Source of the DNA: Streptomyces venezuelae
GTDB taxonomy: Bacteria; Actinomycetota; Actinomycetes; Streptomycetales; Streptomycetaceae
Assembly: GCF_008642295.1 (NCBI RefSeq)
Contig: NZ_CP029190.1
Coordinates: 1,860,001 to 1,924,000, forward strand
Direction: 5' to 3'
DNA length: 64,000 bases
A program made the translations under genes and the position numbers. Within the stretch, counting starts at the first letter, position 1, and the number at the start of each line of letters is the position of its first letter. The notes beneath the pieces are model-generated. The model saw only the letters and a program-made list of their open reading frames with translations, was not told where the DNA came from and ran no database searches. Shown in pieces: positions 1-8,566 of this stretch.

Positions 1-998
1 GGGATGAGTTCCATGACGAAGGGCTGGGCGGTCATCAACCCGACGTACAGGAGCAGCGCTCCGGCCAGGACCGGCAGCAGCAATACCGGGTGCGTCCCCG
101 CTGCTCCCGCCATCAGCATCGGTGGTACGAAGCCGAGTCCGCTGACGGTCAGCCCGGCGGCGATCCACCGGCCCCGGCCACCGGCCCGGGCGGCCAGCCT
201 GCGGGTGATTCGCAGCTGGAGCAGGAAGTTGGCGAAGGTCCCGACGACGAAGATCAGCCCGACGGCGCCCGCCCAGCCGGTGGCCTGCCGCGCGGCGTGC
301 GGGAGCAGCAGGTAGAGCTGGCTCTCCATGCCGTACATGCCGACCATGGCGAGGGAGAAGGCCACGAAGCGCCGGTTGCCGGCCACCTCCCGCCAGTCGC
401 CGAGCACGGAGCCTGTCGGCCGGGGCACGGCACGGGCGGGCAGCACCACAGCCTGGGCGAGGGTGAGCAATGCGAACACCCCGGCCGCGGTGAGTGCCGC
501 GACCCGGAAGCCGCCGAACAGCAGCAGGCCCCCCAGCAGCGGCCCGATCAGCGCACCCGCCGTGGCGAACACGTTGAACAGGGCGAACGCCTCGGCCTTG
601 CGGTCGCCGGACTCCTGGGCGACGTACGTCCGTACGGCCGGGTTGAACAGGGCTCCCGCCAGCCCGCTCAGCACGGACGCGGCGATCAGTACGGGCAGCG
701 CGTCGCCCAGGGCGAACAGCGCGAAGCCCAGGGTGCGCAGGCCACAGCCCGCGATGATCACGCCGCGGGCCCCGAGGCGGTCGGCGGCGGAGCCCCCGAT
801 CAGGAAGAGCCCCTGCTGGCTGAGGTTGCGCAGGCCCAGGACCAGGCCGACCACCGCCGCCGACATACCGAGGTCGTCGGTCAGGTGCGTGGCCAGGTAC
901 GGGATGAGGAGGTAGAAGCCGATGTTGACGCCGAGCTGGTTGACGAGCAGGAGCCGTACGGCCGGCGGGAAGCCGCGCACCGCGGCGATGGTTCTCAT
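1..998 (-). CDS. MFS exporter (3' end outside the window)
   Basis: About 332 codons of a major facilitator superfamily transporter are present; the C-terminal end lies beyond base 1. The protein begins MRTIAAVRGF and shows repeated hydrophobic helices with the MFS signature between helices 2 and 3 (GGSAADRLGARGV), so an inner-membrane drug or metabolite exporter is likely. The ATG (996-998) overlaps the stop of the upstream epimerase gene (ATGA), so it is translated as the last known gene of the five-gene operon behind the Zur-like box at 5390-5404. In that setting it would export (or recover) whatever small molecule the operon makes; substrate is inference. Confidence 0.85.
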   Translation of the reverse strand, partial: MRTIAAVRGFPPAVRLLLVNQLGVNIGFYLLIPYLATHLTDDLGMSAAVVGLVLGLRNLSQQGLFLIGGSAADRLGARGVIIAGCGLRTLGFALFALGDALPVLIAASVLSGLAGALFNPAVRTYVAQESGDRKAEAFALFNVFATAGALIGPLLGGLLLFGGFRVAALTAAGVFALLTLAQAVVLPARAVPRPTGSVLGDWREVAGNRRFVAFSLAMVGMYGMESQLYLLLPHAARQATGWAGAVGLIFVVGTFANFLLQLRITRRLAARAGGRGRWIAAGLTVSGLGFVPPMLMAGAAGTHPVLLLPVLAGALLLYVGLMTAQPFVMELI

Positions 999-2059
999 CG
1001 GGCGGCTCCTACGGGTATGGCGGCGCGGGGCAGCACTCCCAGGCCGCCGCGCGATGCGGGGCGTACGGTGCCGTCGGAGCCGCCGATGCCGGACCAGGGA
1101 TCGTCGGCGAGGAGCAGGTGCCCGTCGAGGTCGATCCAGCGGGCCCGGTCGACCAGGTGGACGGCGGGCGCGATGCCGAGGGAACTGGCGGTGAGGCAGC
1201 CGAGCATGAGGTCGGTGCCGGTGCCGTCCAGCGCGGCATGGATGCGCAGCGCGGCCCGTACGCCCCCGCACTTGGCGAGCTTCACGTTGACGCCGTGGAC
1301 CCGCCCGGCGAGGGCCGCGGCGTCCTCGTAGGAGACCGCGTCCTCGTCGGCGATCACGGGGATCGGGGAGGTGGTGGCGACCCGGGCCAGGGCATCGGGC
1401 TGCCCGGCGGCGATCGGCTGTTCCACGGCGGTGACGCCGAGGGCTGCGAAGCGGGGCAGCAGTGCGTGGGCCTGGTCCTCGGTCCATGCGCCGTTGGGGT
1501 CGAGCAGCAGGTCCGCGGCGGGCGCTCCCACACGGACGGCCTCGACCCGGGCCAGGTCCTCGACCGGGTCGGGAGATCCGGCCTTGACCTTCAGCACGCT
1601 GAATCCGGCCGCGGCGAGCCGACTGGCCTGGGCGGCAGCGGATACGGGCGTGACGATGCCGATGGTGCGTGCCGTGGCGGCGGACGGCGGCAGAGGGCTG
1701 CCGAGGAGTCGGTGCACGGGTTCGCCGGCTCGCTTGCCGGTGAGGTCCAGTACGGCTGATTCAACGGCGGCGAGGACTCCTGCGGGCAGGTCTGCGCCCA
1801 CAGGGCCCGCGGGCGCGAGTTCCGCCCAGGCGGTCTCGGGGTCCGGCAGGCGCTCCACCGCCGGCCGGAGGGCGCTCAGGTGGCGGAGGATGGTTTCGGT
1901 GGGCAGTCCGAGGTAGACGCTGCTGACTGCCTCCCCCCAGCCGCGCAGCCCGCCGTGTTCCAGGCTGACCCAGACCGCGTCGCGGCGGGCCATCACCGAG
2001 CGGGAGATCCGCAGGGGCTCCGCCAGTTCGAGCGAGGCGGTGTGCCAGGTGAGTTTCAT
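995..2059 (-). CDS. Dipeptide epimerase, enolase superfamily (L-Ala-D/L-Glu epimerase-like)
   Basis: The 354-residue protein has the muconate-cycloisomerase/dipeptide-epimerase layout: an N-terminal capping domain and a barrel with the expected catalytic residues. Visible motifs are LKVKAGSP (first lysine pair), LLDPNGAW, VEQPI and IADEDAV (three acidic metal ligands) and NVKLAKCGG (second catalytic lysine). The family epimerises the alpha carbon of dipeptides or N-acyl amino acids, and some members racemise amino-acid derivatives. It lies between the cysteine-synthase-like gene (start 2059, 4 bases from that gene's stop at 2056-2058) and the MFS gene, so it probably sets stereochemistry in the product of this operon. 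It is not next to murein-recycling genes, which argues against a peptidoglycan role. Confidence 0.85.
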   Translation of the reverse strand: MKLTWHTASLELAEPLRISRSVMARRDAVWVSLEHGGLRGWGEAVSSVYLGLPTETILRHLSALRPAVERLPDPETAWAELAPAGPVGADLPAGVLAAVESAVLDLTGKRAGEPVHRLLGSPLPPSAATARTIGIVTPVSAAAQASRLAAAGFSVLKVKAGSPDPVEDLARVEAVRVGAPAADLLLDPNGAWTEDQAHALLPRFAALGVTAVEQPIAAGQPDALARVATTSPIPVIADEDAVSYEDAAALAGRVHGVNVKLAKCGGVRAALRIHAALDGTGTDLMLGCLTASSLGIAPAVHLVDRARWIDLDGHLLLADDPWSGIGGSDGTVRPASRGGLGVLPRAAIPVGAAR

Positions 2060-3186
2060 ACGGCACCTCCGGGGGCCGGAACGCGGGGAGCGCGGGCTTC
2101 GCCACCGGGGACGGCGACGGGATCGACGACGGTCCGGCAGCGGGTCCAGCCGACGGCCTCGGCCGCGCGTGGGTGCGGGATCTCCAGGGGGCGGGTGGCC
2201 CGGGCCGTGGCGGTCAGGCCGTGGGCGTGACAGAAGTCGTCGTCGTAGACGGTGCCGAGGTAGCGGTGCGGCCCGTCGGGGAAGACGGTTGCGACGACGG
2301 CGCCGGGTTCGGCCCTGGCCGCCCATGCGGAGACCAGCGCGACGGCGCCGGTGCTCCAGCCGCCGCTGACGAAGCTGCCGCGGGCGAGCCGGCGGCAGGC
2401 GTCGACGGCCTCGGCGGCACCCACCCAGTGCACTTCGTCGAACACTCCGTGGCGGACGTTGCCGGGGTGGATGCTGCTGCCGAGCCCGCGCATCAGACGC
2501 GGTCTGGCCGGCTGCCCGAAGATCGTGGAGCCGACGGAGTCGACGCCGATCACCTTCAGGCGGGGCCAGCGGCTGCGCAGCGGGCCGACCAGCCCGGCGC
2601 TGTGTCCGCCGGTGCCCACGCTGCACACCAGGACGTCCAGGTGGTCGAGCTGGCCGATCAGTTCTGCGGCCATGGAGCGGTAACCGGCCGGGTTGTCCGG
2701 GTTGTTGTACTGGTCGGGCCAGTACGCGCCCTCGGTGCGGGCCAGGACCTCGCGCAGCCGGGCGATGCGGGCGGCCTGCCAGCCGCCCTGGGCGGCAGGG
2801 CGGTCGACGAGCTCCAGGCGGGCGCCGTGGGTGCGCAGCAGCTGCCGCATGGAGGGTTCGAGTTCGCTGTCGCCGACGAGGACGACCGGGTGGCCGAGGA
2901 CTTGTCCGGCGAAGGCCAGCCCGATGCCCATGGTGCCGGAGGTGGACTCCACGACCGGTGCCCCGGGGCGAAGTTCACCGCGTCTGCGGGCGCCGGTGAG
3001 CATGGACATCGCCGCGCGGGCCTTCATCCCGCCGGCGCTGAGGCATTCGAGCTTGGCCCAGAAGCCGGGGTGGGTGTGGGGCAGGTCGGTGTGGATACGG
3101 GCGACAGGAGTACGCCCCAGCAGGGGCAGGAGGTCCGGGTTGGCGGCAGCGGCATGCGACGGGTGTACGAGCGGGGCGAGGGTCAC
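2056..3186 (-). CDS. Cysteine-synthase-family PLP enzyme
   Basis: A 376-residue fold-type II PLP enzyme. The PLP lysine is in SAGGMKARAAMSML, the phosphate/substrate loop is ESTSGTMGIGLA, and a glycine-rich phosphate loop follows (SVGTGGHSAG). The family includes cysteine synthase and SbnA-like enzymes that replace a beta substituent on (phospho)serine with an amine to build diaminopropionate units. The motif differs from the housekeeping CysK form, consistent with a specialised beta-replacement. The GTG start at 3184-3186 overlaps the stop of the DUF364 gene (GTGA), giving translational coupling. In this operon it most likely makes an amino-acid building block; the actual nucleophile cannot be read from sequence. 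Confidence 0.82.
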   Translation of the reverse strand: MTLAPLVHPSHAAAANPDLLPLLGRTPVARIHTDLPHTHPGFWAKLECLSAGGMKARAAMSMLTGARRRGELRPGAPVVESTSGTMGIGLAFAGQVLGHPVVLVGDSELEPSMRQLLRTHGARLELVDRPAAQGGWQAARIARLREVLARTEGAYWPDQYNNPDNPAGYRSMAAELIGQLDHLDVLVCSVGTGGHSAGLVGPLRSRWPRLKVIGVDSVGSTIFGQPARPRLMRGLGSSIHPGNVRHGVFDEVHWVGAAEAVDACRRLARGSFVSGGWSTGAVALVSAWAARAEPGAVVATVFPDGPHRYLGTVYDDDFCHAHGLTATARATRPLEIPHPRAAEAVGWTRCRTVVDPVAVPGGEARAPRVPAPGGAV

Positions 3187-4070
3187 GGGCAGCCTCCGTA
3201 GCGGTGGATGACGCCGGGGCCGCCGTCGAGCCAGAAGAACGGGTACGGCTCGGCGGAGACGGCGCTCACCCCGGCCCCGAGGAAGCGGGGCAGGACGGCG
3301 CTGCCGGTCTGGGCGAACATCACGAGGGGCTTCCCGCTCGCGGCGGCGTGGTCGAGCAGGCCCTGGAAGGAACCGTTGCCGAGGGTCATGCCGGAGGCGA
3401 GGACGGCACCGCAGCGTTCCAGGTGCGCGGCCGCGTCGGTCAGGACGCGCTCGCCCCACTCGGTGGTGCCGCCCTTGAGGTCGCACGGCAGGTAGTCGAG
3501 GCCCCGCGAACGCAACTGCTCCAGCAGCGAGTTGACCACTCCGACCACGAGGACCGGACGTCGCTCACCGGACCGGGAGACATCGGCGGGCAGCAGGTCG
3601 ACGACGGCGCGGGCCCGGGCCCGCGAACGGCTCAGCGAACTGCCGGCGGGCAGCGGACACGGGCGGGCGCCGTTGTCCGGCGTGTGCGGGCGTACGTGGG
3701 CCAGGTAGGCGTCGAGCGCCGCGATCCGCACCGGCAGGAGCGGATGGCCGAGGAGCTCGGCGACGGTAGCGCCCACGCAGTCGTCGAGGGCGCCTTCGGG
3801 CAGCGCCCCGGGTTCGACGGCGCAGGATCCGACGGCCGCGTGGAGCCGCAGGCTGAGCACCTCGTTGCGGTAGCCGCTGCTGCGCCCTTCGTGCCGGACG
3901 GCCTGGGCGGTGGTGAAGGCGAGTGAGATCCGCTCGTCGGCGGGGTCGGGGCCGTAAGCCCCGGCCAGAACGACGTCGAAGAGCTGGCCGACGGTCCGAA
4001 CGGCGGGATCGGCAAGCGCGCGCTCGCCCGGCGGGACCGTTTCAGGTGTGTGCAGGGAAGGCAGGATCAC
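3183..4070 (-). CDS. DUF4213/DUF364 family protein (putative heavy-metal chelation)
   Basis: A 295-residue protein that matches the DUF4213 (N-terminal, enolase-N-like) plus DUF364 (Rossmann-like) architecture. C-terminal signatures include VVGVVNSLLEQL, LASGMTLGNGSFQGLLDHA and VMFAQTGSAVLPRF. The family is described as putative heavy-metal chelation proteins but has no settled biochemical activity. The start GTG at 4068-4070 overlaps the ATP-grasp stop (GTGA) and the stop overlaps the next start (GTGA), so it is locked into the operon. A metal-related role fits the Zur-like box at the head of the operon, but whether it is an enzyme of assembly or a metal-handling factor is unknown. Confidence 0.75.
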   Translation of the reverse strand: MILPSLHTPETVPPGERALADPAVRTVGQLFDVVLAGAYGPDPADERISLAFTTAQAVRHEGRSSGYRNEVLSLRLHAAVGSCAVEPGALPEGALDDCVGATVAELLGHPLLPVRIAALDAYLAHVRPHTPDNGARPCPLPAGSSLSRSRARARAVVDLLPADVSRSGERRPVLVVGVVNSLLEQLRSRGLDYLPCDLKGGTTEWGERVLTDAAAHLERCGAVLASGMTLGNGSFQGLLDHAAASGKPLVMFAQTGSAVLPRFLGAGVSAVSAEPYPFFWLDGGPGVIHRYGGCP

Positions 4071-5341
4071 GCGGGCACCGCCGGGGAGGGCTCGTAACGG
4101 GGGCGCAGGCCGGCGAGCAGCCGCTCGGCGGCCGCGCGGGCGCCGTTGCCCTCGATGTCGGCGGTCATGACATGGCCGAGGTACTCGTTGTTGCTGGTGG
4201 CGGCCCGCACGGTGCGGCCGGGTTCGGCGAGGGTGAGCTCCAGCACCTCGGGCCGGGCTCGGACGGCCTCCGCCCCCTCGACACCGGCGAGGATGCCGTC
4301 GGTGTCGGGCAGCAGGAAGGAGATGGCGGCGCTGCGCACGCCGGTGGGTCGCGGCGCCACGTCGGGCCTGCGCCCCAGGGCCACGTCGACGCAGGCGGCA
4401 GCCAGGTCGACGCCCGTCACGTGCCGGACGAGTTCGGTGATGCGGTTGCCCGCCGGGCGGGGGTTGACCTCGACCAGCCGGGGCCCGTCGGGCGTCAGCT
4501 TGATCTCGGTGTGGCAGACCACCTGGTCCAGCCCCAGCGCCTTGACCGCCCGCAGCGCGGTCTCGGCAGCCTCCGACGCCAGGGCCTCCTCGATGCCGGC
4601 CGGGAACATGTGGCCGGTCTCGATGAAGGCGGGCGCCCCTCCGATGCTCTTGTCGGTGACCCCCACGACCTGGGTGGTGCCGCCGAAGGAGACGGTCTCG
4701 ACGCTGGCTTCGGGCCCGTGCAGCAGTTCCTCGAGCAGGATGACGGGGGCCCGGTCCTGGCCGCGCGCGTTGACCGGGAACTCGGCGAGGGCCTGACAGG
4801 CGAGCTCCAGTTCGTGCTCGTCGCGCACCGCGCGGACCAGCATGCCCGCGCACAGGTCCACCGGCTTCACCACGAGCGGGTAGCCGATCCCCCGCGCGGC
4901 GACCGCCGCTTCCGCGGCTCCCTCGCAGAGCGCGAACCGCGGCCCGGGGACGCCGGCTTCGGCCAGCACACGGCGGGTCAGGTCCTTGCGGCACGCCGCC
5001 TCGACGGCCTCCGGTGCGGGGCCGGGCAGGCCGAGCCGCCGGGCGGTGTGCGCGACGGCCGGCAGGTAGTAGTCGCACGAGGAGACCACTCCGTCGAAGC
5101 CGAGGACGGCGTGCAGGCCTTCGAGCCGCTCCAGGAGTGCTGCCGTGTCGTTGGTGTCCGCCGTGATGATGTTGCGGGCCGTGAGCAGCGGGTGCGGTCC
5201 GTCCCCCGCAGGGGCTGAGCGCAGGTAGTGGTGCAGGTCGCGGGTGACGAAGGTGAACTCGTGCCCGTCTTCGCGGATCGCCCTGGGCAGCAGCCTGCTC
5301 ATCGACCCCACCCAGCTTTCGATCACCAGCAGATGTCCCAC
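4067..5341 (-). CDS. ATP-grasp ligase (carboxylate-amine ligase type)
   Basis: A 424-residue ATP-grasp protein of the carnosine-synthase/anticapsin-ligase type: an N-terminal Rossmann-like part (GHLLVIESWVGSMSRLLP), then PLVVKPVDLCAG (ATP lysine) and the magnesium-binding VCHTEIKLT...VEVNPRPAGNRI. Such enzymes join a carboxylate to an amine through an acyl phosphate, often making peptide-like natural products. I chose the GTG at 5339-5341 because a strong GGGAGGAAG ribosome site lies just before it. An ATG at 5384-5386 is in frame but lies only four bases from the Zur-like box and has no ribosome site. It is the first gene of the coupled five-gene operon. Confidence 0.85.
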   Translation of the reverse strand: MGHLLVIESWVGSMSRLLPRAIREDGHEFTFVTRDLHHYLRSAPAGDGPHPLLTARNIITADTNDTAALLERLEGLHAVLGFDGVVSSCDYYLPAVAHTARRLGLPGPAPEAVEAACRKDLTRRVLAEAGVPGPRFALCEGAAEAAVAARGIGYPLVVKPVDLCAGMLVRAVRDEHELELACQALAEFPVNARGQDRAPVILLEELLHGPEASVETVSFGGTTQVVGVTDKSIGGAPAFIETGHMFPAGIEEALASEAAETALRAVKALGLDQVVCHTEIKLTPDGPRLVEVNPRPAGNRITELVRHVTGVDLAAACVDVALGRRPDVAPRPTGVRSAAISFLLPDTDGILAGVEGAEAVRARPEVLELTLAEPGRTVRAATSNNEYLGHVMTADIEGNGARAAAERLLAGLRPRYEPSPAVPA

Positions 5342-5389
5342 CGGACTTCCTCCCAGACTGCCGTCGGCTCTGTGCGACGCAGACATTAT

Positions 5390-5404
5390 CGGAAATCGTT
5401 TTCA
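5390..5404. promoter_or_regulatory. Zur-box-like operator of the putative metallophore operon
   Basis: The 15-mer CGGAAATCGTTTTCA agrees at 11 of 15 positions with the actinobacterial Zur consensus TGAAAATGATTTTCA as I remember it, and lies between the divergent ATP-grasp and acetyltransferase genes. Position and sequence suggest zinc-dependent repression, probably of the minus-strand operon and possibly of both directions. Confidence 0.65.
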
Positions 5405-5464
5405 TTTCCAATACGACAGTTTTCCGATAGCCTGCGGCCTCCGGAGCACGAGAGGCGGAGCGTG

Positions 5465-6085
5465 ATGACAGAGCTGACGCGGGATCAGAGGGTCGGGCCG
5501 TACACGGTGCGGCACGCGAGAGCCGAGGACCTGCCCGGTGCCCGGAGCGTCATGCTGGACACCTTCTACCGGGAGTTCGGCTACGGGTACGTGCCGGACT
5601 GGCACCCCGACGTCGTCGACCTCGACGGCACCTACCTGCGCCATCCACGGCACACCCTCGTCGTGGCCGTACGCGACGACGGCGAGGTGGTCGGCACCAC
5701 CGCACTCACCTCACGCGGCCCCGCCCATCCCCCGCACCCGCGAAGCCTCGTCGAGCGCTACCCCTCGGGACGCACCGCGCAGCTGCTGCGCGTCTACGTA
5801 CGCCCTGAGCACCGGCGACACGGGCTGGCCCGCGTGATGGTCCACACCGCCTGCGCGTTCGCCGCGGCCGTACCCGGCTACGAACGCATCTACCTGCACA
5901 CCAACGTCGACATCCCCGGCGCGGAACACTTCTGGCGCAGCATCGCCACCGAGGTCTTCGACGCGCGCACCACCGGTGAGCACGGAGGCTTCGGGACCGT
6001 CCACTTCGAGATGCCGCTGCCCGCGGCGGGAACGGATTCCGAGCCGGGGCCGGGACCCGACCGGGAGCCGGCCGCGGTCAGGTGA
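5465..6085 (+). CDS. GNAT-family acetyltransferase
   Basis: A 206-residue GNAT protein. The acetyl-CoA segment is LLRVYVRPEHRRHGLARVMVHTA (motif A, R-x-x-H-G-L variant of Q/RxxGxG/A), preceded by VVGTTAL. It is divergent from the ATP-grasp operon and shares the 5342-5464 intergenic region with its Zur-like box, so it may acetylate an intermediate or the finished product of that operon. The ATG at 5465 is preceded in frame by a GTG at 5462; either could start. Its last eight bases overlap the end of the convergent P-type ATPase gene. Confidence 0.75.
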   Translation: MTELTRDQRVGPYTVRHARAEDLPGARSVMLDTFYREFGYGYVPDWHPDVVDLDGTYLRHPRHTLVVAVRDDGEVVGTTALTSRGPAHPPHPRSLVERYPSGRTAQLLRVYVRPEHRRHGLARVMVHTACAFAAAVPGYERIYLHTNVDIPGAEHFWRSIATEVFDARTTGEHGGFGTVHFEMPLPAAGTDSEPGPGPDREPAAVR

Positions 6086-8264
6086 CCCGCCGCTCCTCCA
6101 GGGGCGCCGCTCTGAGCACGTCCTCCTCCACCCGGGGCAGGTGCGGGGTGTGGTTGACCAGGCGGGCGGAGTTGCCCACGACCGCGATGCTGCTGGTGTT
6201 GTGCAGCAGCGCCGCGAGCACCGGGTTCATCGAGCCGCCCGCGCCCGCGACCAGCCCGAGCAGGTTGACACCGATGGCGAGCCCGTAGTTCTGCCGAACG
6301 ACGCGCAGGGTGTGGCGGCTGAGCTCGACCACGGCCGCGACCTGGCGCAGATCGTTGCCCGCCAGCGCGATGTCCGCGGTCTCCAGGGCCACATGGGACG
6401 AATGCTCGCCCATCGTGATGCCGACGTCGGCGAGCGCCAGGGCCGGGGCGTCGTTCGTACCGTCGCCCACCATCGCCACGGTGTGGCCTTCGGCCTGGAG
6501 GTCACGGATCAGCTGGAGCTTGGCCTCCGGCAGGGCGTGGGCGTGCACTTCGGTGATGCCGAGGGCGTCCGCCACGACCTGTGCGGTCTCCGGGGCGTCA
6601 CCGGTGAGCAGGACCAGCCGCGAGACACCCAGGTCACGCAGCTGCCGGACGACGATGTCGGCGCCCGCCCGAACGGCGTCGGAGACCCCGAGCAGGCCGA
6701 TGAACTCCTCGTCCTGCGCCAGGCAGATGACGGTCTCGCCGCCCCGGCGCAGGTGGTCGGTCCAGTTCCGGGCGTCCTCGGTGAGCTCGATGCCGTGACG
6801 GCGCAGCAGGGCGGGGCTGCCCACCAGGAGCCGGGTGCCGTCGAGTTCGGCGCGCATGCCCATGCCGAGGACGACCTCGCAGGCCTGGTGGAGCGGGACG
6901 TGCAGGTGCTGCTCTTCCGTGTGGGTGACGATGGCCTGCGCGAGGGGGTGGCGGGCGTGGAGCTCGCCGGAGGCGGCCAGGCTGAGCACCTCGTCGGCGC
7001 CGAAGCGCTCGTTGAGGGTGACGACGCTGGTGACCAGGGGGCGGCCGAAGGTCAGCGTGCCCGTCTTGTCGAAGACCACGGCCGTGACCCGGCCGATGCC
7101 CTCGAGGTGGGTACCGCCTTTGATGAGGGTGCCACGGCGGGCACCGTTGCCGATGGCCGCGCTGATGGCGGTCGGGGTGGCCAGACCCGCCGCGCAGGGG
7201 CAGGCGATCAGCAGCATCGTCATCGCCCGGCGGGCGTCGCGGGTGACCACGTACGTCAGGGCGGCCAGCGCGAAGGACACGGGGACGAAACGCTGGGTGA
7301 AGCGGGTGGCGACGGTCTGGATCGGCGCCCGGTCGGTCTGGGCCTCCTCGACCCGGGTGATGATCCGGCCGACGGTGGTGTTCCGGCCCACGGAGTCGGC
7401 ACGTACGGTCAGGGAGCCGGAGGTGACGATGGTACCGGCGTAGACGTGCGAGCCCGCCCGGGCGTAGACCGGCAGGGCCTCGCCCGTGACCGCGGCCTGG
7501 TCGACCAGGGCCTCGCCACCGGCCACGTGCCCGTCGACGGGGATGCGGTGGTGCTCGTACACGGCGACGACATCGCCGGGCGTCAGTTCCTCCAGCGGGA
7601 CCTCGACCTCCACGCCCTCCTCCCGGACCAGCCAGACCCGCTCCTCGCCGATGGTGAGCAGGTCCTCGATGGCGCGGCGGGTGCGGCGCAGGGTGAGGGT
7701 CTGGAGGAACTCGCCGATGTTGAGCAGCCACAGCACCGTGAGGGCCACCACGTTCTCCCGCAGGACCAGGGAGATGACGGTCGCGGCGGTGACCAGGGTG
7801 TCGGTTCCGGGATGGCCGCGCCCGCGCAGCGTACGCAGGGCCCCGCGGAAGAACGGCAGACCGGTGAAGACGGTGACCACACCGAGGAATCCGGAGGAGC
7901 CGATGCCGATGCGGGGCAGGGCCAGCAGACGGCGCACGGCCACGAACGCGAGGACCGCCCCGCCGACCACGAGCCGGGCGATCTCACCGGTGGAGGAGTC
8001 CGGAGCCGAGCGGGTGGCCTTGGCCGGGGCCGATGCGGGTGGCGCTTTCTCCAGGGCGCGGACCAGCGCGTCCACGTCCAGGTCGTCGGGTTCCATCCAG
8101 ATCACGACGCTGCCGGTGCGCGGGAAGATCCTCAGGGCGCGGAAGCCGCCGAGGTGGGTCAGGCGGTCGTCGACGAGTCCGGCGCAGCCGGGACGGTCGC
8201 GCAACCAGGGGACGGTCAGCCGGGCCCGCCCGATGGCGACCGAGCGGACGAGTACCGCTGACAT
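6078..8264 (-). CDS. ctpC: P1B-type metal-exporting ATPase, CtpC-like
   Basis: A 728-residue heavy-metal P-type ATPase. Motifs seen are the actuator TGEALP, the transmembrane metal site CPCAAGLATP, the phosphorylation site DKTGTLT, the HP-type nucleotide motif HARHPLAQ and the hinge GDGTNDAPAL. The CPCA(A)GLATPTAISAAIGNGARRG context is that of mycobacterial CtpC (Mn/Zn export) rather than CopA. The N-terminus is a degenerate heavy-metal domain without a CxxC pair. It starts two bases after the stop of the DUF1490/PacL-like gene, the same pairing seen in mycobacteria (Rv3269-Rv3270), so the two should form an export platform. A zinc or manganese exporter beside zinc-uptake genes is unusual. 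Confidence 0.88.
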   Translation of the reverse strand: MSAVLVRSVAIGRARLTVPWLRDRPGCAGLVDDRLTHLGGFRALRIFPRTGSVVIWMEPDDLDVDALVRALEKAPPASAPAKATRSAPDSSTGEIARLVVGGAVLAFVAVRRLLALPRIGIGSSGFLGVVTVFTGLPFFRGALRTLRGRGHPGTDTLVTAATVISLVLRENVVALTVLWLLNIGEFLQTLTLRRTRRAIEDLLTIGEERVWLVREEGVEVEVPLEELTPGDVVAVYEHHRIPVDGHVAGGEALVDQAAVTGEALPVYARAGSHVYAGTIVTSGSLTVRADSVGRNTTVGRIITRVEEAQTDRAPIQTVATRFTQRFVPVSFALAALTYVVTRDARRAMTMLLIACPCAAGLATPTAISAAIGNGARRGTLIKGGTHLEGIGRVTAVVFDKTGTLTFGRPLVTSVVTLNERFGADEVLSLAASGELHARHPLAQAIVTHTEEQHLHVPLHQACEVVLGMGMRAELDGTRLLVGSPALLRRHGIELTEDARNWTDHLRRGGETVICLAQDEEFIGLLGVSDAVRAGADIVVRQLRDLGVSRLVLLTGDAPETAQVVADALGITEVHAHALPEAKLQLIRDLQAEGHTVAMVGDGTNDAPALALADVGITMGEHSSHVALETADIALAGNDLRQVAAVVELSRHTLRVVRQNYGLAIGVNLLGLVAGAGGSMNPVLAALLHNTSSIAVVGNSARLVNHTPHLPRVEEDVLRAAPLEERRVT

Positions 8265-8266
8265 GA

Positions 8267-8566
8267 TCAGTGCTCGTGGCCGTGATGGTCGTGGTCGACC
8301 TTGACGGCCGAGGGCGGCGGGACCTCCTCGCCCAGCGAGGTACGGGCCTCCGCGAGCATGTCCCCGGCCTTGAGCCGGGCCTCCTCGGCGGCCGAGGACA
8401 GCCACCGGCTCGCCACGATGCCGCTTGCGAGGCCGCTCACCAGCGCCTTGCGCGCGGCGGGCTGCGCATCGGGCAGCTTCTTGATGATCAACGCGCCCAC
8501 CGCTCCGCACACCGCGTAGTGGGCCAGCTTGACGGCGGTCGCGCCGACGATGGCGAGGGGATGCAT
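8267..8566 (-). CDS. DUF1490 / PacL-like partner of the P-type ATPase
   Basis: A 99-residue protein with one N-terminal hydrophobic helix (PLAIVGATAVKLAHYAVCGAVGAL), an Ala/Arg-rich helix, and a histidine-rich tail (DHDHHGHEH). This is the DUF1490 layout of mycobacterial PacL proteins, which scaffold and feed metal to P-ATPases; there a C-terminal metal-binding motif is required. The ATG at 8564-8566 is chosen because AAGGAGG lies five bases upstream. An in-frame GTG at 8584 would place that ribosome site inside the gene. The His-rich tail is the likely metal-binding site. Confidence 0.78.
   Translation of the reverse strand: MHPLAIVGATAVKLAHYAVCGAVGALIIKKLPDAQPAARKALVSGLASGIVASRWLSSAAEEARLKAGDMLAEARTSLGEEVPPPSAVKVDHDHHGHEH

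Noticed and set aside
90..1331. Plus-strand frame of over 400 codons at the left end
   Set aside because: Antisense of the MFS and epimerase genes; low-complexity Gln/Glu/Gly/Arg composition.
5384..5386. ATG as start of the ATP-grasp gene
   Set aside because: It lies four bases from the Zur-like box with no ribosome site; GTG 5341 behind GGGAGGAAG is better.
5976..8261. Very long plus-strand open frame (over 700 codons) opposite the P-type ATPase
   Set aside because: It is the antisense of a gene with every P-type ATPase motif; the product is Asp/Gly/Arg/Gln-rich with no family features, as expected for antisense frames in GC-rich DNA.
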